Of a stretch of 51,950 nt of DNA, positions 40,541 to 49,339 are shown piece by piece (within the stretch, counting starts at the first letter, position 1; every line of letters begins with the position of its first letter). Both the position numbers and the translations under genes were made by a program. This DNA is from Acidobacteriaceae bacterium (GTDB lineage Bacteria; Acidobacteriota; Terriglobia; Terriglobales; Acidobacteriaceae), in NCBI GenBank assembly GCA_027452125.1, contig DAIDGZ010000104.1, positions 1 through 51,950 on the forward strand, read 5' to 3'. The notes beneath the pieces are model-generated. The model was given only the letters and a program-made list of their open reading frames with translations, was not told the origin of the DNA and ran no database searches.

Positions 40541-43500
40541 GCTGCACCTCAGTAGCCGCCACCAGAGGCGACGTGTTTGCGGAAGATACGTAGACTTCCT
40601 TGGCACGAGCGACGCCGAGGACGCGCTTGTATTCGTGCGGGAAGACCTTGATGAACTTGGACTGCGCCTCGTTCCAGTGCTCCAGCACCCAGGCGGCGCG
40701 CGGGCTACCGGTCAAGTCGCGATGACGCTCCAGCAGCGTGCGGACGCGGGCGATGTCAGCCTCTTCCGCCAGCGGTTCCAGATCGACGCCAGCGGTGTTG
40801 CAGCGTCGCGTGGAGAAGTCGCCTTGATCGTCATAGACAAAGGCGATGCCACCGCTCATGCCGGCGGCGAAGTTGCGGCCGGTGGAGCCGAGGACGAGAA
40901 CCAGACCGTTGGTCATGTACTCGCAGCCGTGGTCGCCCACGCCCTCAACCACGGCGGTAGAGCCGGAGTTGCGGACGGCGAAGCGCTCGCCAGCGATGCC
41001 GTTGAGGAAGACTTCGCCGCTGGTGGCGCCATACAGCACCACGTTGCCGACGAGGATGCTCTCTTCAGGCAGGAAGCTGGAAGTCTTGGGCGGGTAGGCG
41101 ATGATGCGGCCGCCGGAGAGACCCTTGCCCAGGTAGTCGTTGGCGTCGCCTTCGAGTTCCATCGTGACGCCGTTGGGAACGAAGGCGCCAAAGCTCTGGC
41201 CGGCGGAGCCGTTGAACTTGTAATGGATGGTGCCCTCGGGCAGACCGGCCGCGCCATAGCGGCGGGCGATCTCGCCGCCCAGCATGGCGCCGACGGTGCG
41301 GTGCACGTTGCGGATGGCGAAGCTTCCCGAGACCGGCGTGCGCGACTCCAGCGCGGGTTTGGCCTTGGCGATCAGCTGGTGATCGAGCGCCTGGGCCAGG
41401 CCGTGATCCTGCGCGATCATGCGGCGACGGGCCACACGTCCGGGCAGAGCCGGCGAGTAGAGGATCGAGGAGAGGTCAATGCCCCTGGCCTTCCAGTGGG
41501 CATCGGCCACCGAGGCATCGATCCTGTCGACACGGCCGACCATCTCGTCCACGGTGCGGAAGCCCAGCTTGGCCATGTGCTGGCGCATCTGCTCGGCAAT
41601 GAAGAAGAAGAAGTTGATGACGTGCTCGGGCTGGCCGGTGAAGCGCTCGCGCAGGACCGGGTCCTGAGTGGCGATGCCTACCGGGCAGGTGTTCAGGTGG
41701 CACTTGCGCATCATGATGCAGCCCAGGGCCACCAGCGGCATGGTGGCAAAGCCGAACTCTTCGGCGCCGAGCAGGGCAGCGATGACCACGTCGCGGCCGG
41801 TCTGCAGTTTGCCGTCGGTCTGCACGCGGATGCGGCTGCGCAGGTCGTTGAGCAGCAGGACCTGCTGGGTCTCGGCCAGGCCAAGCTCCCAGGGCAGGCC
41901 GGCGTGCTTGATGGAGCTGAGCGGCGAAGCGCCGGTTCCACCCGAGTCGCCGGAGATGAGCACCACGTCGGCATGGGCCTTGGAGACGCCCGCGGCGACG
42001 GTGCCCACGCCCACCTCGGAGACCAGCTTCACCGCGATGCGGGCCTTGGGGTTGACGTTCTTCAGGTCGTAGATGAGCTGCGCCAGATCCTCGATGGAGT
42101 AGATGTCATGGTGCGGCGGAGGCGAGATGAGGCCCACGCCGGGGATGGAGTGGCGCAGACGCGCGATGACATCATCCACCTTGTGGCCGGGCAACTGGCC
42201 GCCCTCGCCGGGCTTGGCGCCCTGGGCCATCTTGATCTGCAACTCGTCGGCGTTCACCAGGTAGTGCGCGGTGACGCCAAAGCGGGCGCTGGCCACCTGC
42301 TTGACGGCGCTGCGGCGCAGGTCGCCGTTGGGATCGGGCGTAAAGCGCTGCTCGTCTTCGCCACCCTCGCCGGTGTTGGACATGCCGCCGATGCGGTTCA
42401 TGGCGATGGCCAGAGTCTCGTGGGTCTCCTTGCTGATGGAGCCGAAGCTCATGGCGCCGGTGGTGAATCTCTTGACGATCTCCTTGGCCGGCTCCACCTC
42501 ATCCAGAGGAATCGGATTGTCAGAGTACTTGAGCTGGAGCAGGCCGCGCAGCGTGCACAGCTGGCGATTCTGCCCGTCGATCAGGTCGGTGTACTCCTGG
42601 AAGGTCTGGAAGCTGTTCTGCCGCACGGCATGCTGCACCTTGCTGATGGTGAGCGGATTGAGCAGGTGATACTCGCCGCCGATGCGGTAGTGGTACTGGC
42701 CGCCGACTAGCAGTTCGGTCTCCGAGTCGGTGAGAGGCTGGAAGGCGAACTCGTGGCGCATCTGGGCCTCGCGGGCCAGCACGTCCAGGCCAACGCCCTC
42801 AATGCGCGAGGCGGTACCGGGGAAGTAGGACTCGACCAGGGACTTGTTGAGTCCCACGGCCTCAAAGACCTGTGCGCCGCGGTAGCTTTGCAGGGTGCTG
42901 ATGCCCATCTTGGAGAAGGTCTTCAGCAGGCCCTTGTTGACGGCCTTGATGAAGTTCTTCTCGGCATACTCGGCGCTGACATCGTCCGGCAGCAGGCCGC
43001 GACGCTTCAGGTCGTGCAGCGTCTCGATGGCCAGATACGGATTGATGGCGCTGGCGCCGTAACCGATGAGGAGGGCGAAGTGCATCACTTCGCGGGGTTC
43101 GCCGCTCTCGATGATAAGGGCCACCTGGGTGCGGGTCTTGTCGCGCACCAGGCGGTTGTGCACCGCGGCCATGGCCAGCAGGCTGGGGATCGGGGCATAG
43201 GTGGAGTCCACGCCGCGATCCGAGAGGATGAGCAGCGTGTAGCCGGAGGTGACGGCATGCGCGGCGCGCTTGGCCAGTTCGTCCAGGGCGCGCTTCAGGC
43301 CCTTTTCGCCGTCCTCGGCACGGAAGAGCGTGGGCAGCGTGGTGGCCAGCAGGTCACCGGAGGAGACGCGGCGCAGCTTCTCCAGATCGCGATTGCTCAG
43401 GATCGGATGGGGGAGCTTGAGGGTATGGCAGTTGGCCGGCGTCTCATTGAGAATGTTGCGCTCAGTGCCGATGTAGCTGATGAGCGACATGACCAGCTCT

Positions 43501-45122
43501 TCGCGGATAGGGTCAATCGGCGGATTGGTGACCTGGGCGAAGAGCTGCTTGAAGTAATTGAAGAGTAGCTGCGGACGATCGGAGAGGCAGGCCAGCGGCG
43601 TGTCCGTGCCCATGGAGCCGATCGGCTCGGCGCCGCCTGCTCCCATGGGAGCCAGCAGCATGCGCAGATCCTCTTCGCTGTATCCCTGCGCGCGCTGACG
43701 GCGCAGCAGCGTCTCCGGGTTGGAGGCGATGAGGCGGGAGGGCTCGGGCAGCATGTCCATGGTGACCTGCTGCTGCTTGAGCCACTCGCCGTAGGGCTGG
43801 CGGGAGGCAAGCTGCTTCTTGATCTCTGCGTCGGAGATGATGCGCTGCTGGACGGTGTCCACGAGGAACATGCGGCCCGGTTGCAGGCGGCCCTTCTTGC
43901 GGATGTCCTCCGCGGGCACTTCGATCACGCCGGCCTCGGAGGCGAGCACGACCATATCGTCCTTGGTGACGATGTAGCGGCCGGGACGCAGGCCGTTGCG
44001 GTCCAGGGTGGCGCCGATGACCTTGCCATCGGTGAAGGCGATGGCGGCAGGGCCATCCCACGGCTCCATCAGGGAGGCGTGGTACTCGTAGAAGGCGCGC
44101 TTGTCCTCATCCATGTCCGGATTGCCGGACCAGGCCTCGGGGACGAGCATGGCCATCACGTGGGGCAGGGAACGGCCGGAGAGAAAGAGGAACTCAGCGG
44201 CGTTGTCGAGCGAGGCGGAGTCCGATCCGCCGGGGACGACGATGGGATAGAGTTCCTTGATCTTGTCGCCGAAGTTAGGGCTGGCAAAGACCGACTGGCG
44301 CGCGTTCATCCAGCTCACGTTGCCGCGCACGGTGTTGATTTCGCCATTGTGAGCGATGTAGCGGTAAGGGTGAGCCAGTTTCCAACTGGGGAAGGTATTG
44401 GTGGAGAAGCGCTGGTGGATGAGACACAGCGCGCTGGTGACCTGCGGATTGGCCAGTTCGATATAGAACTTCTCAATCTGCGGAGCCAGCATCAGGCCCT
44501 TATAGATGATGGTGCGGCAGGAGAAGGAGGGGACGTAGAACATCTCCTTCTCTTCAATCTCAGAGCCTGCGATCTCATTCTCGGTGCGGCGGCGGACGAT
44601 GTAGAGCGTGCGCTCGAAGGTCTCTTCATCCATGCCCTCGGGACGAGCGACGAAGAGCTGCTCGATGTAAGGCTGGGTGGCGCGCGCTTCGCGGCCGATG
44701 GCGTCGCCGTTCACCGGCGTGTCGCGCCAGCCGAGCACCTTGATGCCCTCAGACTCGGCGATGCGCTCGAAGATGCCCTCGCACTGGAGGCGGTCCTGCT
44801 TGTCCACGGGCAGGAAGCACATGGCTACGCCGTAGAGGCCGGGCTCGGGCAGCTTGATGCCCAGCTCGGTGCATTCGCGGACGAAGAAGTCGTGAGGAAT
44901 CTGAATAAGGATGCCGGCGCCGTCGCCGGTCTCCGGATCGCAGCCGGCGGCACCGCGGTGAGTGAGGTTGATCAGCACCTCAAGCCCTTTGCGGATAATC
45001 TCGTGGCTTTTTTCGCCGCGGATATTGGCGACCAATCCCATGCCACAAGCATCGTGTTCATTCTGCGGATGATAGAGCCCTTGTGGCTGAGGAATGCGGA
45101 GACGACTGTTCGATGTTTCCAT
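40533..45122 (-). CDS. gltB: Glutamate synthase large subunit
   Basis: A 1529-residue enzyme that moves the amide of glutamine onto 2-oxoglutarate. A propeptide of about 25 residues precedes the N-terminal nucleophile Cys26 ([14 protein letters not shown]). The glutaminase domain follows to about residue 430, then a central domain, the FMN-binding synthase domain from about 820 ([24 protein letters not shown]), and the 3Fe-4S cluster [16 protein letters not shown] near residue 1140. The C-terminal GXGXG helix domain ends the protein ([16 protein letters not shown]). Length is standard. The ATG at 45122 follows AAAAGG; an upstream in-frame extension to 45182 looks non-coding. Confidence 0.97.
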   Translation of the reverse strand: METSNSRLRIPQPQGLYHPQNEHDACGMGLVANIRGEKSHEIIRKGLEVLINLTHRGAAGCDPETGDGAGILIQIPHDFFVRECTELGIKLPEPGLYGVAMCFLPVDKQDRLQCEGIFERIAESEGIKVLGWRDTPVNGDAIGREARATQPYIEQLFVARPEGMDEETFERTLYIVRRRTENEIAGSEIEEKEMFYVPSFSCRTIIYKGLMLAPQIEKFYIELANPQVTSALCLIHQRFSTNTFPSWKLAHPYRYIAHNGEINTVRGNVSWMNARQSVFASPNFGDKIKELYPIVVPGGSDSASLDNAAEFLFLSGRSLPHVMAMLVPEAWSGNPDMDEDKRAFYEYHASLMEPWDGPAAIAFTDGKVIGATLDRNGLRPGRYIVTKDDMVVLASEAGVIEVPAEDIRKKGRLQPGRMFLVDTVQQRIISDAEIKKQLASRQPYGEWLKQQQVTMDMLPEPSRLIASNPETLLRRQRAQGYSEEDLRMLLAPMGAGGAEPIGSMGTDTPLACLSDRPQLLFNYFKQLFAQVTNPPIDPIREELVMSLISYIGTERNILNETPANCHTLKLPHPILSNRDLEKLRRVSSGDLLATTLPTLFRAEDGEKGLKRALDELAKRAAHAVTSGYTLLILSDRGVDSTYAPIPSLLAMAAVHNRLVRDKTRTQVALIIESGEPREVMHFALLIGYGASAINPYLAIETLHDLKRRGLLPDDVSAEYAEKNFIKAVNKGLLKTFSKMGISTLQSYRGAQVFEAVGLNKSLVESYFPGTASRIEGVGLDVLAREAQMRHEFAFQPLTDSETELLVGGQYHYRIGGEYHLLNPLTISKVQHAVRQNSFQTFQEYTDLIDGQNRQLCTLRGLLQLKYSDNPIPLDEVEPAKEIVKRFTTGAMSFGSISKETHETLAIAMNRIGGMSNTGEGGEDEQRFTPDPNGDLRRSAVKQVASARFGVTAHYLVNADELQIKMAQGAKPGEGGQLPGHKVDDVIARLRHSIPGVGLISPPPHHDIYSIEDLAQLIYDLKNVNPKARIAVKLVSEVGVGTVAAGVSKAHADVVLISGDSGGTGASPLSSIKHAGLPWELGLAETQQVLLLNDLRSRIRVQTDGKLQTGRDVVIAALLGAEEFGFATMPLVALGCIMMRKCHLNTCPVGIATQDPVLRERFTGQPEHVINFFFFIAEQMRQHMAKLGFRTVDEMVGRVDRIDASVADAHWKARGIDLSSILYSPALPGRVARRRMIAQDHGLAQALDHQLIAKAKPALESRTPVSGSFAIRNVHRTVGAMLGGEIARRYGAAGLPEGTIHYKFNGSAGQSFGAFVPNGVTMELEGDANDYLGKGLSGGRIIAYPPKTSSFLPEESILVGNVVLYGATSGEVFLNGIAGERFAVRNSGSTAVVEGVGDHGCEYMTNGLVLVLGSTGRNFAAGMSGGIAFVYDDQGDFSTRRCNTAGVDLEPLAEEADIARVRTLLERHRDLTGSPRAAWVLEHWNEAQSKFIKVFPHEYKRVLGVARAKEVYVSSANTSPLVAATEVQHG

Positions 45123-45670
45123 GGCACCCTTTTCGAGGAGCGTTTTTGCAGTACAGGAGCACAGTCCGGTGGGGGTACACAACCGCGACGCGAATCCAAC
45201 TGGGAAATCGCCTACGTTCAGAACAAGGAGTTTTGCCTGAGCAGGTCCGGCCGCGTCCGAGACTATGCTGAATCTTTACTATAACGAAAAAAACTGTCCG
45301 CCGCAGCATATTCGTCCCGCGCACCGGGGCAGGGGCTGGCATCCGGCTGTTTTTGTGTCATATAGCGGTGGGATTGGGGGCGGGCGCGCGGCGGCAAGCG
45401 GCTGGAGGAGCGGCCGCTATTCAACTGGCTTTTTCCTGGCCCCGGCAGCGCTCCTAAAGCATCCCTCTGACACGTCGCCTTCTTCTAAGGACGCATTGCC
45501 AGGGAGTGAGCGGGAGTTTTCCGCAAAGCTGTGCGAGCGTGTCTCTATCAAGGGGTATTGCCTACGGGCGCGATCAGCCAGCCGGTGCGTGGAGCGCGGC
45601 CAGCCCGGTGTTATACTTATGGACTAGGCGCGTGTCCGCGCCGGTATCCTTCATTACGTCTGAGGTCCTC
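45123..45670. other. 548-base divergent intergenic region
   Basis: This gap between gltB (minus) and yebC (plus) has no convincing gene. On the minus strand a TATAGT box at 45278-45283 in an AT-rich patch could be the gltB -10, which would give a leader of about 150 bases. On the plus strand TATACT at 45612-45617 is a plausible yebC -10 with a weak -35, giving a leader of about 45 bases. Open frames crossing it are GC-rich chance frames. Confidence 0.4.
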
Positions 45671-46417
45671 ATGTCAGGCCACTCCAAATGGGCCACAATT
45701 AAGCACAAGAAGGGCGCGCTGGACGCGAAGCGCGGCAAGATCTTCACTCGTCTGATCAAGGAAATCACCATTGCAGCGCGCGCTGGCGGTGATCCGGACG
45801 GTAATCCTCGCCTGCGCACGGCGATTCTGGCTGCCAAGGCCGAGAATATGCCGGCGGACAATATCAAGCGCGCCATTCAGCGCGGCACCGGCGAGATTGA
45901 AGGCGTCACTTACGAAGAAATCTCGTTTGAAGGCTATGGGCCGGGCGGCGTGGCCATCATTGTGGAAGTGACGACGGACAACCGCAACCGTGCGGTCAGC
46001 GAGATCCGTCACACGTTCTCAAAGAACGGCGGCAACCTGGGCGAGTCAGGCTCGGTGCGGTTCATGTTCTCCAAGAAGGGCATCATTGCCGTGGAGAAGT
46101 CTGCTGCCTCGGAAGAGCAATTGATGAACATCGTGCTGGAGCACGGCGGCGAGGACCTGAACGACGAGGGGGATACCTGGGAGATCCTCACCGACCCCTC
46201 GGCTTACGAGGCATTGTCTGAAGCTGTGAAGGCCGCGGGCATCCCGACCGTGATGAGCGAAGTCACCATGATCGCCTCCACCTACACCAAGCTGGAAGGC
46301 AGCACAGCCAACCAGATGGTGCGCCTGCTGGAGACGCTGGAAGACCTGGACGACGTGCAGAATGTCTACTCCAACTTCGACATGGATGCCGAGCAGGTGG
46401 AGTCGGCCGCAGGCTGA
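45671..46417 (+). CDS. yebC: YebC/PmpR-family protein
   Basis: A 248-residue cytoplasmic protein of the YebC/TACO1 family. The N-terminus [20 protein letters not shown] is the family's signature (quoted in full once), followed by [30 protein letters not shown] and the C-terminal [14 protein letters not shown] segment ([17 protein letters not shown]). The family was first described as transcription regulators and is now also linked to translation of proline-rich stretches. ATG 45671 begins the conserved N-terminus. The open frame runs on upstream to 45506 but that part has no family similarity. A terminator follows. Confidence 0.95.
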   Translation: MSGHSKWATIKHKKGALDAKRGKIFTRLIKEITIAARAGGDPDGNPRLRTAILAAKAENMPADNIKRAIQRGTGEIEGVTYEEISFEGYGPGGVAIIVEVTTDNRNRAVSEIRHTFSKNGGNLGESGSVRFMFSKKGIIAVEKSAASEEQLMNIVLEHGGEDLNDEGDTWEILTDPSAYEALSEAVKAAGIPTVMSEVTMIASTYTKLEGSTANQMVRLLETLEDLDDVQNVYSNFDMDAEQVESAAG

Positions 46418-46445
46418 ACCAGGCAGGGAATGAGCGTAAGAGAAA

Positions 46446-46472
46446 GACCGCCGGTTGCGGCGGTCTTTTTTT
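46446..46472 (+). terminator. Terminator after yebC
   Basis: GACCGCC and GGCGGTC, flanked by AAA and TTT, form a stem around GGTTGC and run into seven T residues. A classical rho-independent terminator. Confidence 0.88.
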
Positions 46473-46482
46473 GACAAGCGCA

Positions 46483-47232
46483 ATGAAACAAACGGAGAAG
46501 GTGAAAACATTGAAGCGCTGCTTGAAGTTTTTGTTCTGCGTGTCTTTGTCCTGTGCATTTGCGGCTTCTGCCCAGACGGCGAATCCGGGCGCTGCCAAGG
46601 TTGAGGATGCAGCGACGAATCCGGTGGCTCACGTGCGGGATGCGATGAGCTGGGAGTTTGGTCCGTTTGTGAACTGGGGTATGGGCGTGGGGAATCGCTC
46701 AGACTTCAAGTTTCTGTGGGCCGGCTTTCAGGTGGGCAAGCCGCTGACGCCGGTGATTCCACTGGGCAAGCTCAGCGGGCAGTTTGAACTAGGCGGGAAC
46801 ATCATGCCCCTGTGGCAGGCCTATACGCCTTCGCCGCATGAGCAGACCTTCAGCTATCAGGGGCAAACGTACGTGGCTCCTGTCGGCGGCGGAACGTTCT
46901 ACGGCGTGGCCATGACGCCGGTGATTCTGCGCTGGAACTTCCTGACCCATTCGCGGCGGATTCAGCCCTGGTTTCAGGGCGCGGGTGGGCTGATCTACAC
47001 GACGCATAAGTTTCCCCCAGCGCAACTGGTGCCACACGGCACGCCGGGCGGTACGTCGGTCTTCAACTTTGCGCCGCAAGGCGGCGTTGGCCTGCACTAC
47101 TTTGTAAAGCCGAATCGTTCGATTGATCTGGGCGTGAATGCCGTGCACATCTCCTCCGCCTCGCTGGGCGACAAGAATCCGGGCGTAAATGCGAGTGTGC
47201 AGATCCAGGTAGGTTACACATTCTGGAAGTAA
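46483..47232 (+). CDS. PagL-like lipid A deacylase / outer-membrane protein
   Basis: A protein of up to 249 residues with a signal peptide (KRCLKFLFCVSLSCAFAASA) and a small beta-barrel. The pattern FGPFVNWGMGVGNRSDFKF, then RWNFLTHSRRIQPWFQGAGG, then a C-terminal NAVHISSASLGDKNPG resembles the His-Ser active-site strand of PagL-type lipid A 3-O-deacylases, and it ends in YTFWK. It may trim an acyl chain from lipid A, or be a related barrel without that activity. The start is uncertain: ATG 46483 has no ribosome site, while TTG 46510 lies seven bases after GGAGAAGG and begins exactly at the signal peptide. It ends five bases before the formimidoyltransferase gene. Confidence 0.62.
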   Translation: MKQTEKVKTLKRCLKFLFCVSLSCAFAASAQTANPGAAKVEDAATNPVAHVRDAMSWEFGPFVNWGMGVGNRSDFKFLWAGFQVGKPLTPVIPLGKLSGQFELGGNIMPLWQAYTPSPHEQTFSYQGQTYVAPVGGGTFYGVAMTPVILRWNFLTHSRRIQPWFQGAGGLIYTTHKFPPAQLVPHGTPGGTSVFNFAPQGGVGLHYFVKPNRSIDLGVNAVHISSASLGDKNPGVNASVQIQVGYTFWK

Positions 47233-47237
47233 GAGCC

Positions 47238-48158
47238 ATGCAAGAGCCAGTTGTGGAGTGCGTCCCGAACTTCTCAGAAGGCAGAGACACCCGGCGGGTC
47301 AAGGCGATTGTTGCCGCGATGCGCGTGGAGGGGGTGCGGCTGCTGGACTGGTCCATGGACGCGGACCACAATCGTTCTGTGGTCACGGTTGCCGGGCCCC
47401 CGGCGGCGGTGGTGGAATCTGCGGTGCGCGGTGTGGGCAAGGCGGCTGAACTCATCGATCTGACCCGCCAGGAAGGCGTCCATCCGCGCATCGGCGCAGC
47501 GGACGTGATTCCATTTGTGCCGGTGCGCGGGATCAAGCTGGAGCAGTGCGCGCTGCTGGCGCGGCAGGCCGGTTTGGAGATCTGGCGGCGTTACAGCGTC
47601 CCCGTCTATTTCTATGAGGCTGCCGCGGCACGGCCAGACCGAGCAAATCTTGAGGATGTGCGACGCGGCCAGTTCGAGGGGCTGCGCGAGGCTGTATCCA
47701 AGGACCCATCGCGGCGTCCGGATCTGGGCGGGCCGGGCCTGCATCCCACGGCCGGCGCCAGCGCCGTGGGCGCGCGTAAGTTCCTGGTGGCCTACAACAT
47801 CTATCTTGACTCGGCGGATGTGGCCGTGGCCCGGGCGATCGCGCGCGGGGTGCGCGCATCCTCTGGCGGGCTGAGGGGCGTAAAGGCCATGGGGGTGCTA
47901 GTGCATGGGCGGGCGCAGCTCTCCATGAATATCACGGACTTAGAGGCGACGCCGATCTCGAAGGTCTACCGCACCATACAGGCGTTGGCGGTTCGACACA
48001 AGGTGAGTTTGGCCGAGGGGGAAGTAATCGGCCTGTTGCCAGAGGCCGCCTGTGAGCGGGATAGCGAGTGGATGCGTCAAATAACTAGGTTTGATCCGCA
48101 GGCGAGGATTCTGGAGCGCAGGCTGGAGCATCCATTAGCCTGGCCGGATGAGATGTAA
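47238..48158 (+). CDS. Glutamate formimidoyltransferase (FTCD N-domain type)
   Basis: A 306-residue enzyme matching the formimidoyltransferase half of FTCD. It starts VVECVPNFSEGRD, then SMDADHNRSVVTVAG with the catalytic His, then HPRIGAADVIPFVPV and PTAGASAVGARKFLVAYN, and SMNITDLEATPISKVY near the end. It should exchange a formimidoyl group between formiminoglutamate and tetrahydrofolate, in histidine breakdown or folate metabolism. The cyclodeaminase half is absent and no hut genes are near. It starts five bases after the PagL-like gene, suggesting co-transcription rather than shared function. Confidence 0.9.
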   Translation: MQEPVVECVPNFSEGRDTRRVKAIVAAMRVEGVRLLDWSMDADHNRSVVTVAGPPAAVVESAVRGVGKAAELIDLTRQEGVHPRIGAADVIPFVPVRGIKLEQCALLARQAGLEIWRRYSVPVYFYEAAAARPDRANLEDVRRGQFEGLREAVSKDPSRRPDLGGPGLHPTAGASAVGARKFLVAYNIYLDSADVAVARAIARGVRASSGGLRGVKAMGVLVHGRAQLSMNITDLEATPISKVYRTIQALAVRHKVSLAEGEVIGLLPEAACERDSEWMRQITRFDPQARILERRLEHPLAWPDEM

Positions 48159-48233
48159 GCGGTTCGAACGGGACAGAGACTGGTAGGATACCAATCGGGT
48201 TTGTTGGCTGCCCGACGCCGGAACGGTGAGGAC

Positions 48234-49205
48234 ATGGCAGCCGGAGGGAAAGAGACGTTGAAATCGTTTGTGAAGTACACCCTTGTATTGATGCTGGCGG
48301 CGCCAGCGTTGGTGAGCGCGGCAGAGTTGGGCACGGATGCGCGCGGAGCCATTCCCCGCGATGTGCAGCAGCTGGTGGTGATCGACTATCGCGCGATGCA
48401 GAACTCGCCGACCGCGATGGAGCTGAAGGAGCGCGTGATGCCGCCCGAACTGCGGCAGTTTGACGATGCGCTGCGCAAGTCTGGCCTGAATGACAACAAC
48501 GATGTGGATTCACTGGCCTTTGCGCTCTTCCGGCCCTCGCCCACGAGCGACAGCCTGGACACGGTGGGCATCGCCCAGGGGCAGTTTCCCATGGATGACA
48601 TCATGGCGGGCTTCCGCAAGCAGAAGGTGAAGCCGGTGATGGTGCGCACCAACAGCATCTATCCCATGACCAAGGCGGGCATGGTGCTGTGCTTCGTCGA
48701 TCCTTCCACCATGATCTTCGGCATGAAGTCTGCGGTGACCAAGGCGCTGGATGCGCGCGACGGCATGGTGCCGAGCCTGTTGAACAACAGCACTCTGATC
48801 GATGCGATGCACAGTGTGGACTCCGAGCCGCTGTGGAGCGTGCTGGACAGCAAGGGCACGCAGACCATGATGAAGCAACTGATGGGCGAGGCGGGTTCGG
48901 TGACCAACTACGACTCCGTAAAGCAGCGCCTGCAGGCGTCCTGGTATTCGATGGACTTTGCGCACGGCGTCAAGCTGGACCTATCGATCTCCACCGGCGA
49001 CTCTTTTTCCGCGGCAACCATCTCTTCGCTCATGTCCGCGGCCATTACGGTGAAGAAGATGACCAGCACGGATGTGGAGAAACAGGCCCTGAACGATACG
49101 CAGGTCACGTCGAGCGGCGGCTTGCTTTCGGTGCGCTATGCTTCTTCTGACGACCAGTTCAGCAGCCTGCTGCAATCGCCACTGTTCAAGAGCGTGGTGC
49201 AGTAG
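48234..49205 (+). CDS. Secreted protein of unknown function
   Basis: A protein of about 323 residues with a signal peptide (FVKYTLVLMLAAPALVSA). The mature part is about 300 residues, mixed alpha/beta, without cysteine pairs, and includes IPRDVQQLVVIDYRAM and MKSAVTKALDARDGMVP. I recognise no named family; I believe similar secreted proteins occur in other Acidobacteriota, but could not check. The start is unsure: ATG 48234 or TTG 48258, the latter placed after GGAGGG and just before the signal peptide. It is 75 bases downstream of the formimidoyltransferase gene. Confidence 0.7.
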   Translation: MAAGGKETLKSFVKYTLVLMLAAPALVSAAELGTDARGAIPRDVQQLVVIDYRAMQNSPTAMELKERVMPPELRQFDDALRKSGLNDNNDVDSLAFALFRPSPTSDSLDTVGIAQGQFPMDDIMAGFRKQKVKPVMVRTNSIYPMTKAGMVLCFVDPSTMIFGMKSAVTKALDARDGMVPSLLNNSTLIDAMHSVDSEPLWSVLDSKGTQTMMKQLMGEAGSVTNYDSVKQRLQASWYSMDFAHGVKLDLSISTGDSFSAATISSLMSAAITVKKMTSTDVEKQALNDTQVTSSGGLLSVRYASSDDQFSSLLQSPLFKSVVQ

Positions 49206-49253
49206 CGGCCTGGAGCATCTTTCCGGTGCGGAACAAAAGCCTGCGTAAGCAGC

Positions 49254-49286
49254 AAAGCGGCAGTTGCTGTTAGCAACTGCCGCTTT
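49254..49286. terminator. Bidirectional hairpin terminator
   Basis: AAAGCGGCAGTTGC and GCAACTGCCGCTTT form a perfect 14-bp stem around TGTTA, with GCAG/CTGC extending it. It lies between the secreted unknown (plus) and the BtuB-like gene (minus). The T-run is short. Confidence 0.75.
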
Positions 49287-49339
49287 ACTGCTTCTGGCGT
49301 CACACTTCACAAATTGAAGAAGACCGTCTTGAGGCTTAC

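Noticed and set aside
40494-42710. 738-codon open frame antisense to gltB
   Set aside because: It lies wholly opposite the strongly supported gltB and gltD genes, and its translation is a GC-driven low-complexity sequence without any domain.
45280-45670. Upstream extension of yebC and other open frames in the gltB-yebC gap
   Set aside because: The extension has no family similarity, while the conserved YebC N-terminus begins exactly at 45671.
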